Shown here in pieces: positions 1 to 5,234 of a stretch of 5,498 nucleotides of DNA (within the stretch, counting starts at the first letter, position 1; every line of letters starts with the position of its first letter). The stretch comes from an uncultured Pseudobdellovibrionaceae bacterium (GTDB lineage Bacteria; Bdellovibrionota; Bdellovibrionia; Bdellovibrionales; JAMPXM01): positions 1 through 5,498 of the forward strand of contig CAKQVW010000210.1 in NCBI GenBank assembly GCA_934277865.1, in the 5' to 3' direction. The position numbers and the translations under genes are program-made. The notes below the pieces were generated by a model. It was given only the letters and a program-made list of their open reading frames with translations. It made no database searches and had not been told where the DNA came from.

Positions 1-471
1 GCGGTAGCCTGGGTTGTTCACGTCGGGTGAAAGCGACGCCGTTCGATTCAGCGGCCCAAGAGCACCCGCCACAAACACACGTTTTCCCACATTAGCTGCC
101 ATGTAATCATCGCACGCGCGCCGAGCGACGCGAGCTGCGGCCAAATTGATTTCACGCACAGACGACTCGAGGCCGTACTCGGCTTGCACCACGCGTGTGC
201 CGTTAAACGTGTTGGTTTCAATGATGTCGGCGCCGGCCTCTAGGTAAGCGCGATGCACGTCGTACACCGCATCCGGCTGAGTCAGGCAGAGAAGATCGTT
301 GTTTCCTTTTAGATCTTTGGGGTGATCACGAAACAAAGTTCCGCGAAAATCGCTCTCCGAGAACTTTTTTTGTTGAAGCATGGTGCCCATCGCCCCATCG
401 ATGATGAGGATGCGACTTGAGAGCATTTGCTCGAGTTCTTGAATCACGGAAGGAGACGACGTTTTAGCCAT
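1..471 (-). CDS. metH: Cobalamin-dependent methionine synthase, N-terminal part (cut by window edge)
   Basis: This is the first 157 codons of a methionine synthase, which transfers a methyl group from 5-methyl-tetrahydrofolate through cobalamin to homocysteine in the cytoplasm. The visible part is the start of the homocysteine-binding barrel. Recognisable MetH motifs are RILIIDGAMGTMLQ (about residues 20-33), DFRG and DLKGNNDLL, EAGADIIETNTFNGT, and GALGPLNRTASLSPDVNNP near the cut end. The DFRG/LKGNNDLL stretch is typical of MetH rather than of betaine or S-methylmethionine homocysteine methyltransferases. The zinc-binding cysteines and the folate, cobalamin and reactivation domains lie outside the window, so a split MetH cannot be excluded. 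ATG at 471 is the earliest possible start, because an in-frame TGA lies two codons upstream. GAAGG is the only Shine-Dalgarno-like sequence, and it abuts the ATG, which is too close to be normal. A GTG at residue 9 is a weaker alternative. The gene lies 68 nt downstream of the vWA gene, behind a strong hairpin. Confidence 0.93.
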   Translation of the reverse strand, partial: MAKTSSPSVIQELEQMLSSRILIIDGAMGTMLQQKKFSESDFRGTLFRDHPKDLKGNNDLLCLTQPDAVYDVHRAYLEAGADIIETNTFNGTRVVQAEYGLESSVREINLAAARVARRACDDYMAANVGKRVFVAGALGPLNRTASLSPDVNNPGYR

Positions 472-477
472 CCTTCA

Positions 478-516
478 TTGGTACCGTTGCCAATGTCCAT
501 TGGCAACGGCTACCAA
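478..516. repeat. Near-perfect palindrome in the metH leader
   Basis: The arms TTGGTA-CCGTTGCCAATG (478-495) and CATTGGCAACGG-C-TACCAA (498-516) are complementary over 18 base pairs. One unpaired base at 510 separates a 12-bp inner stem from a 6-bp outer stem, and the inner stem closes on only 2 nt (496-497). It fills most of the vWA-metH gap and ends 6 nt before the metH ATG, with the GAAGG sequence immediately beyond its foot. No T-run follows on either strand, so it is not a standard intrinsic terminator. It could be a dispersed repetitive palindrome, an mRNA-processing or stabilising hairpin, a translational control element or a protein-binding operator. The sequence alone does not decide between these. 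Confidence 0.85.
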
Positions 517-539
517 GATGCAGCTTAACGGAATTCGTT

Positions 540-3500
540 TTACCAGTATTCGATTCGGAATTGATCGCCGTATTCAAACTTCAACGACGAGTCCAGAGTG
601 ATCGTTCCTCCCGAAGCCGTCCAAAGCTCTTGGCCAAGCGGCGCACCCCAATCGGCGGAGCCTGCTTTGCGGAACCAGACCTTTCGAACCTGCAGATCAT
701 CTGGCACCTGGAACGCGATGGTCTGGCTAAGACGCTCACGAATCACGGCCGAGAGATCTTCCAAGGCCGACGCGTAGTCGTCGGAACTTGCCAGGACCGA
801 ACGTTTTTTTCCGCCAAAGAGATCGGCCAATCGGTTATAGGCTTCACCCAAGCTTCCGTTTGTACCCAGCGGATCGCCGTTCTGGCGGACGAAGACCGAC
901 ACAATCGGCGTCACATCACGGAACAACTCGCGGCTTCGGGCGACGATGTAATCACTCAAAGCGTTGGGTTGGTTGGCTTCGGAAAGCGAACCGGCGACGT
1001 ATTCTTTTCTCGCAACGTCCGTCTTGTAAGGCCCTTTCGTGACGCGGCGGTTTTGCCCAGCTAAGCAGATCGCGTTGTTCGAGGCCGGCTGCATGGTGAA
1101 GTTTGACTTCACCACAGGCGTGGCCGAAGACACTTCACATGCATAGAAATTGTCACCCACCGTACCCGAAGACGTGCGGCAGAAGCCGGTCTCCGAGCAA
1201 GGCGTGTTACAAGTGAACGAACCTTCGTGCGTGACCGTGGTGGAGTTTGGCTCGTAACGTTCGCCTGCTGCGATGTCGGTCGCCATGCAACCTCGCTTCG
1301 CGCCGTTACTGTTATCGCAGACCTCGCGCCACGCGGCGGTCGCGCAGGTCAAGTCTTGACCCGCCATCTGCAGCGTTTCGCTAGACGAACCAAGCGCCGA
1401 CACTTTGCACTCGGGCACCGTGCCGCCCGCGACTACAAGACCGCGTGAAGCGACCAAGGAGTCTCGCACCGACGCCTCACAAGCGCCGTTCAAGGCAAAG
1501 GCCGCGCTTGCGAATTTGCTAAGTGGTTCGGTGCCTGTCACGTTTCGGTCTTTTGCTAAACCAGCCGAGCATGTAGGCACGTAACCCGCATCCGTATAGA
1601 CCGCGCCACTAGGCAAACGGCCGCTAACAAATGCCGAGCAGCCCGATGTTGGCGCACCGTCAAGATTGATATTCAAGGCCGAGCTGTAGTTGGTCCGGCA
1701 GTTTTCGATATTGGTGTTCGACGGCGAACAGTTTCCTACGACGTCGCGCACTGTTGCCGCATTCGCACACGACACTGGGTAGCTGGCATTTCCCAGCACC
1801 GCGCCAGCAGGCAGACTCGACCGGAACGTCGCCTCACAGCCGTTTACGCCGGGACGCCCGTTCAGCGTGATCTTTTTTAATTCCGAATAAGTCGTTCGAC
1901 AGTTGGCGACATTGGCATCATTCACCGAACATGCGCCGCTTCGATTGGTCAAAGTCGTGCCGTTGGAACATGTCGGATAGTAGGAAGCTCCACCCGAATC
2001 GTACACCGCACCGCCGGGCAAGCGGCCACGCGCGAACTCGAGACACGTTTTTCCACCTGGTACTCCGTTCAGTGTCGCAGGCGCAGAAGCCAACGTGTAA
2101 ACGGTTCGGCAGTTTTCTTTGTCGGCGTCATTGACCGTGCAGCTTCCGGTTCGATTGGCGACGATGATCTTGTTTCCGCACATAGGCTGAAAGCCTGCGT
2201 CGGCATACACGGCTCCGCCCGGCAGACGGCCCGCGACAAATGCGTCACATGTCGACGTCACCTTCCCCGAGAGAACGACGTTTTTCACAGCCGAATAGTT
2301 TTGCTGACAGTTTTGAATCGACGCGTCGCTTGCACTACAAGCGCCAGATCGCGCAAGTGGCGCAGCCGCCGAACAAACTGGCTTATAACCTGCTTTGTTG
2401 TAGAGGGCGCCGTTTGGCAGACGACCGGCGACGAAGGCGTCGCAATTGTTTCCATGTGCGCCTTGAAGCACGACCGTCGCGTCCGGATAGGTGTATTTAC
2501 AGTTTGTTTCCGCGCCGTCTCGGATCACACAGTCTTTTACTTCTGTGTGATACTTCACGCTGGTCTGAGGAATCTCGTAGGTCGGCGCCTTGGTGTAATA
2601 AGAGACCGGCGTAGAGATGGCGTCGTACTGCATAGAAGACGTGTAGTACGAGACATCGGTACGAAGCTGATCATAGGACATCGACGACGTGTGGTACGAC
2701 ACTTCCGTGCGTAGCTGATCGTAGGACATCGACTTGGTGAAGTACTGAACATTTGTCGTCGGATACTTGTAGTCGATGCGATACGAAAACGAATTCTGAA
2801 AAGCCACCCGGCACTTTGCATAAGTGGGGTTGGCAATCGCTTTACGGTAGCGAAGCTGCGTCGCCGCCACTTCACAAACTCCGTCGACATAATCAACGTC
2901 ACTCTTGCCTTCAATAATGGATTCCAAACAAGCGCGACCAGCAGGGTCTGCGTCGTTTTCATCCGAGACCAGAACAATGCTGGCAAGATCCCCTGTGTTC
3001 ACCAGCCCCTGGTTGTGTTTCAACACACGCGCCAGCGCACACAGTCCACTTTCTTGGTCGATGATGTCGTCCATCACACCGCGCCGAGTGCCGGGGTCGA
3101 TTTCCGAGAGATCTGGGTTCAAAAGGGCGAGCCGTTTTTTGAAGTCCTGTTCAAAGGACTCCACAGAAACCCCGCGCGCTTTGAACGACGCGTACGTCAC
3201 TTCCGAGGCTGGGCTGATCAGCGCCACCGGCGCCGGGCGAAAGCTGGTCACCGTGCGATCAGGTTCAACTGACTGCAAAGACCGAATCCCAACCAAGTCG
3301 CCTGGAATCCGACCACTTAATGACGAGCCCCTGTGAGCAGCAAGCTGGTCCGGTGCCATTCGCGCAAACTCTTCCACCGCCTGCGAAGGGATTTTGCTAA
3401 ACGTCGGCGATGTTTTTTCCGGAACAAACTGCGACGTGCTGATGACGTATGCGGTTGCATTAAATGGTACCAAGTTGTTTTGGTTGGAACCCGCAAACAT

Positions 3501-3764
3501 CCGGCTAAACGCATTCGACAGGTTGATCTGGTTGATCCCCATCGTCCCCGAGTTGTCGACAACAAAGAGAAGCTTCAAAGGAGGAAACGAGTCGGCATCA
3601 CCCGCGGTGGCCTCTGCGTATTGCTTGTCGGCCAACATGCTATTGAGGTCGTCGACCCCTTCGAAAACCATGTTGTTTCCGCAGTTCTGATACCCCAGTG
3701 TGATGACCGCACTTAGGATCATCATTGTTCCGATTGGTCTCAGTTTGTTACGAATTGCCTGCAT
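540..3764 (-). CDS. Secreted lipoprotein-like vWA-domain protein with two repeat arrays
   Basis: This 1074-residue exported protein has no gene name I recognise. Residues 1-27 look like a signal peptide: basic NKLR, then a hydrophobic IGTMMILSAVITLG stretch. GYQNC follows, with C28 as a possible lipidation site in a non-canonical lipobox. A vWA domain begins near residue 62. FVVDNSGTM (67-75) gives MIDAS residues D70, S72 and T74, and VLVSDENDAD (264-273) is a later core strand. The last vWA part seems to be IVSVFVRQNGDP (954-965), GEAYNRLADLFGG (973-985) and the helix to about 1012, followed by a beta-rich tail. Between them lie four 16-residue repeats (341-404), a cysteine-repeat array (412 to about 761) and another cysteine-rich region (762-900). 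I chose ATG 3764 because the in-frame TTG at 3791 lacks a ribosome site and would put nine polar residues before the signal. The likely role is a surface or periplasmic binding protein, perhaps an adhesin (inference). Confidence 0.85.
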   Translation of the reverse strand: MQAIRNKLRPIGTMMILSAVITLGYQNCGNNMVFEGVDDLNSMLADKQYAEATAGDADSFPPLKLLFVVDNSGTMGINQINLSNAFSRMFAGSNQNNLVPFNATAYVISTSQFVPEKTSPTFSKIPSQAVEEFARMAPDQLAAHRGSSLSGRIPGDLVGIRSLQSVEPDRTVTSFRPAPVALISPASEVTYASFKARGVSVESFEQDFKKRLALLNPDLSEIDPGTRRGVMDDIIDQESGLCALARVLKHNQGLVNTGDLASIVLVSDENDADPAGRACLESIIEGKSDVDYVDGVCEVAATQLRYRKAIANPTYAKCRVAFQNSFSYRIDYKYPTTNVQYFTKSMSYDQLRTEVSYHTSSMSYDQLRTDVSYYTSSMQYDAISTPVSYYTKAPTYEIPQTSVKYHTEVKDCVIRDGAETNCKYTYPDATVVLQGAHGNNCDAFVAGRLPNGALYNKAGYKPVCSAAAPLARSGACSASDASIQNCQQNYSAVKNVVLSGKVTSTCDAFVAGRLPGGAVYADAGFQPMCGNKIIVANRTGSCTVNDADKENCRTVYTLASAPATLNGVPGGKTCLEFARGRLPGGAVYDSGGASYYPTCSNGTTLTNRSGACSVNDANVANCRTTYSELKKITLNGRPGVNGCEATFRSSLPAGAVLGNASYPVSCANAATVRDVVGNCSPSNTNIENCRTNYSSALNINLDGAPTSGCSAFVSGRLPSGAVYTDAGYVPTCSAGLAKDRNVTGTEPLSKFASAAFALNGACEASVRDSLVASRGLVVAGGTVPECKVSALGSSSETLQMAGQDLTCATAAWREVCDNSNGAKRGCMATDIAAGERYEPNSTTVTHEGSFTCNTPCSETGFCRTSSGTVGDNFYACEVSSATPVVKSNFTMQPASNNAICLAGQNRRVTKGPYKTDVARKEYVAGSLSEANQPNALSDYIVARSRELFRDVTPIVSVFVRQNGDPLGTNGSLGEAYNRLADLFGGKKRSVLASSDDYASALEDLSAVIRERLSQTIAFQVPDDLQVRKVWFRKAGSADWGAPLGQELWTASGGTITLDSSLKFEYGDQFRIEYW
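1482..2531 (-). repeat. Tandem array of about 67-residue four-cysteine repeats
   Basis: Four complete units lie at 2250-2444, 2046-2249, 1839-2045 and 1641-1838, with 65, 68, 69 and 66 codons. Each shows C-x22-24-C-x11-12-C-x9-C, then x3-Y and an LxG motif before the next unit. Shared words are GRLPxGAVY after the first cysteine, Y-x-P just before the second, R-x-G-x-C at the third and NCRTxY at the fourth; unit 4 is the most divergent. A half-unit precedes the array (C412-x9-C422-x3-Y, from 2531). A fifth unit (1482-1640) keeps the first two cysteines and loses the last two. A still weaker one may start at C762. The fixed spacing suggests small disulfide-bonded modules. I do not recognise the repeat family. 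Confidence 0.85.
2553..2744 (-). repeat. Four 48-bp tandem repeats coding tyrosine-rich 16-residue units
   Basis: The units cover residues 341-404 of the vWA protein: YFTKSMSYDQLRTEVS, YHTSSMSYDQLRTDVS, YYTSSMQYDAISTPVS and YYTKAPTYEIPQTSVK. The conserved frame is Y-x-T at the start, Y at position 8, T at 13 and V at 15. A degenerate unit precedes them (Y at 332, T337 and V339 keep register) and YHT begins a partial fifth. The first two units are nearly identical in protein but differ at silent positions (TAC/TAT, CTA/CTT, CGC/CGT, ACG/ACC). The duplication is therefore not fresh, and the protein sequence has been maintained. Alternating tyrosines suggest short beta-strands or a beta-stalk (inference). 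Confidence 0.9.
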
Positions 3765-3768
3765 CGCG

Positions 3769-3775
3769 CCCCCCC
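3769..3775 (-). promoter_or_regulatory. G7 tract at the ribosome-binding position of the vWA gene
   Basis: Seven consecutive G (minus strand) lie at -11 to -5 relative to ATG 3764, where a Shine-Dalgarno sequence is expected. No AGGAGG-like sequence is present, so this G-run, pairing partly by G-U with the anti-Shine-Dalgarno, is the only candidate. Its position supports ATG 3764 over the upstream TTG. Confidence 0.4.
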
Positions 3776-3792
3776 ACGTCTCGTATCTCAAT

Positions 3793-3820
3793 AGTCTAAA
3801 GGAGCAACATCCATGCTCAA
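3793..3820 (-). promoter_or_regulatory. Possible sigma-70-type promoter of the vWA gene
   Basis: On the minus strand, TTGAGC (3815-3820) and TAGACT (3793-3798) are separated by 16 nt. Each matches the consensus at four of six positions. Transcription would begin roughly 20 nt before ATG 3764. The match is weak, and the host's promoter preferences are unknown. Confidence 0.25.
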
Positions 3821-3857
3821 CCCATGCAGGCGTAAACTAGATCGACATCGCATTTGA
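3813..3857 (+). CDS. Possible 14-codon leader-type ORF
   Basis: ATG at 3813 follows AAAGGAG (3798-3804) with an 8-nt spacer, the best Shine-Dalgarno arrangement in the window. It encodes MLNPCRRKLDRHRI and stops at TGA 3855-3857. The peptide is basic, matches nothing I know, and overlaps the proposed vWA promoter on the other strand. It would lie at the head of a plus-strand transcript ending at the 4231 terminator, if that transcript starts this far upstream. Chance is the main alternative. Confidence 0.15.
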   Translation: MLNPCRRKLDRHRI

Positions 3858-4196
3858 ATCAGTTCGATACACTCTCAAGCAAGGTGGACGAACTGAGGCC
3901 GAGTCGCCAGAGTCCGAACTTACGTTTCATTCGCGAGTTTTCGAATTTCGCAGAACTTCTTGTCAGAACTTAAGTCCAGCCGCTCACAATCTTGTTTCAT
4001 GCTGAAACGAAGTGGCCGCGAGATGAAATCTGTTCCGGTCTGAGAGAGTCCCGGCAAAGCGCCCCAAGCCCATTGTTAGCTTCTAGTCACATTCAGAAGT
4101 TCGACACGACGGCATCACTTTGTAAGTCCAATTGTGACGAGTGTTTGGATTCGAAAACGAAACCAGCAGACCACAAAACCCAATCACCCGATTTCG

Positions 4197-4231
4197 CCCG
4201 TATGTCTAGGAAGGACGTGCGGGTTTTTTTT
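4197..4231 (+). terminator. Rho-independent terminator, plus strand
   Basis: CCCGTATGTC (4197-4206) pairs with GACGTGCGGG (4214-4223) over ten positions, two of them G-U, around a 7-nt loop. Eight T (4224-4231) follow. On the minus strand the two G-U pairs become C-A mismatches and no T-run follows the hairpin, so the element is directional. Its T-run covers the last two bases of the metF stop codon in antisense. It cannot serve metF or the vWA gene, both of which are on the minus strand. Confidence 0.75.
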
Positions 4232-5222
4232 AGATTTTCTCGACGATGCCTTTGACCGACTGAGCGTCGTTCAGAACGTAGAAATGAAGATTGCGGCACC
4301 CGTGTTTCACCAAGTCTCTGGCCTGCATCAGGGCCCACTCGCGGCCGATCTCTTGAGCGCGATCAGGACTCTTCATCACCGCATCAACAAGTGCATCGGG
4401 AAGGTCGATGTAAAACGCTTTCGGTAAGGTGCGAAGCTGAGCTGCCGACTTTAAAACCTTGAGCCCTGGGATAATCGGCACCTGGATGCCCGCTTCGCGC
4501 GCCGCTTTTTCAAACGCAAAGAACTTCGCGTTGTCAAAAAACATCTGCGTGATCACGTAGTCCGCACCCGCATCGACTTTTCGTTTCAAGTTCAAGATGT
4601 CGGCTTTTAAACTCGGCGCCTCAAAGTGTTTTTCCGGATAACCCGCAACACCGACGCAAAAATCCAGAGGGTCGCTGTTGGCAATGTCCTCTAAGAAACG
4701 CCCTTGCCGAACTTCGTTGATCTGCGCCACGAGATCCGCCGCATAGCGGTTGCGTACCGTAACCGCCGCCGCGCCAGGCGCTGCGCCAGCCCCCGCGGGG
4801 GCCGCACTCACGACGGCCGCCCCGGCCGGCGCGTCTCCGCGAAGTGCTAAGCAGTTGTGAATGCCCAAAAACGAAAGCTCGATCAGTGCGTCTTCGGTTT
4901 CCTCTTTCGAAAACCCTTGGCAGAGAATGTGCGCAACGGTGTCGATCTTGTAGCGGTTCTGAATGATGCCGCAGATTCCAAGCGTGCCTGGGCGCTTTCG
5001 CACCGTGCGCTTGGAAATGCTACCGTCGCTTCGCTCGTGATACTGAGTCACCGACGAATGCGAGGTCACATCCATCCAAGGCGGATTCAGGGTCGCCAAG
5101 ATCTCGACGGCATCCAAGATCTCTTTGATCGAAGAGCCGCGCGGTGGCGGCACGATCTCAAAGCTGATTTCAAGTTTCCCGTCAGCGCCCTGAGCGCGCT
5201 TGATGTGATCGATGACTTTCAT
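4230..5222 (-). CDS. metF: 5,10-methylenetetrahydrofolate reductase
   Basis: MetF is a cytoplasmic FAD enzyme that reduces 5,10-methylene-tetrahydrofolate to 5-methyl-tetrahydrofolate, the methyl donor for MetH. The 330-residue protein covers the whole barrel. SFEIVPP contains E22, equivalent to the catalytic Glu of E. coli MetF. LALRGD contains D130, which lies near the flavin. GVAGYPEKHFEAP (191-203), TQMFFD with Q226, IPGLKVL and LHFYVLN are also family motifs. The KRPGTLGICGIIQNRY and GFSKEETEDALIELSFLGI stretches recall the Bacteroidota/Bdellovibrio type. It is longer than E. coli MetF (296 residues), partly because of an Ala/Gly/Pro-rich loop at about residues 131-155. ATG 5222 has no clear Shine-Dalgarno, but the ABC-F stop lies 12 nt upstream, so translation is probably coupled. 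No minus-strand terminator is visible after the stop. Confidence 0.96.
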   Translation of the reverse strand: MKVIDHIKRAQGADGKLEISFEIVPPPRGSSIKEILDAVEILATLNPPWMDVTSHSSVTQYHERSDGSISKRTVRKRPGTLGICGIIQNRYKIDTVAHILCQGFSKEETEDALIELSFLGIHNCLALRGDAPAGAAVVSAAPAGAGAAPGAAAVTVRNRYAADLVAQINEVRQGRFLEDIANSDPLDFCVGVAGYPEKHFEAPSLKADILNLKRKVDAGADYVITQMFFDNAKFFAFEKAAREAGIQVPIIPGLKVLKSAAQLRTLPKAFYIDLPDALVDAVMKSPDRAQEIGREWALMQARDLVKHGCRNLHFYVLNDAQSVKGIVEKI

Positions 5223-5234
5223 AGAAAGTTAAGC

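Larger units (their letters stand above)
3765..4229. other. Intergenic region between metF and the vWA gene; probable plus-strand RNA locus
   Basis: No credible protein gene lies here: the plus-strand frame open across 3992-4255 has no ribosome site, runs straight through the terminator and resembles nothing known. The left end must hold the vWA promoter and leader. The right end holds a plus-strand terminator with no known gene feeding it, which suggests a small RNA of unknown 5' end. Other structure includes a hairpin GTTTCA-TGC-TGAAAC (3994-4008), extendable by three pairs past a bulge. There is also a direct repeat CAGAACTT (3951-3958 and 3964-3971), the palindrome ACTTAAGT (3968-3975), and TAAGTCCA at 3971 and again at 4123. 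TTGTCA at 3960-3965 could be a plus-strand -35, but its best partner, CACAAT, is 19 nt away, so no promoter is assigned. Confidence 0.5.

Noticed and set aside
472..539. SAM or cobalamin riboswitch before metH
   Set aside because: The gap is only 68 nt and is mostly the palindrome, too short for either aptamer, and no conserved aptamer words are seen.
561..1064. Plus-strand open frame of 167 codons
   Set aside because: It lies antisense to the vWA C-terminal part, which has clear domain motifs, and it shows no family motif.
2240..2714. Overlapping plus-strand open frames opposite the repeat arrays
   Set aside because: The Arg-rich, motif-free translations are mirror frames of the repeated minus-strand coding sequence.
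2553..2744. 48-bp repeats as a CRISPR array
   Set aside because: The units are contiguous without spacers, in phase with codons, and code a conserved peptide.
3333..3716. Plus-strand open frames opposite the vWA MIDAS region
   Set aside because: The minus strand carries the signal peptide and MIDAS motif in a continuous frame; these are shadows.
540..3791. TTG at 3791 as the vWA start
   Set aside because: It has no ribosome site upstream, and the extra residues would precede the signal peptide; ATG 3764 gives a normal signal length.
4197..4231. The hairpin as the metF terminator
   Set aside because: Read on the minus strand, the stem has two C-A mismatches and is followed by CGAAATCGGG rather than T; the A-run lies before it.
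3992..4255. Plus-strand 87-codon open frame in the metF-vWA gap
   Set aside because: It has no ATG or ribosome site at its TTG start, runs through the intrinsic terminator into metF antisense, and shows no recognisable sequence.
4093..4338. Minus-strand 81-codon frame overlapping the metF 3' end
   Set aside because: It is out of frame with metF, whose C-terminal motifs are intact, and has no family resemblance.
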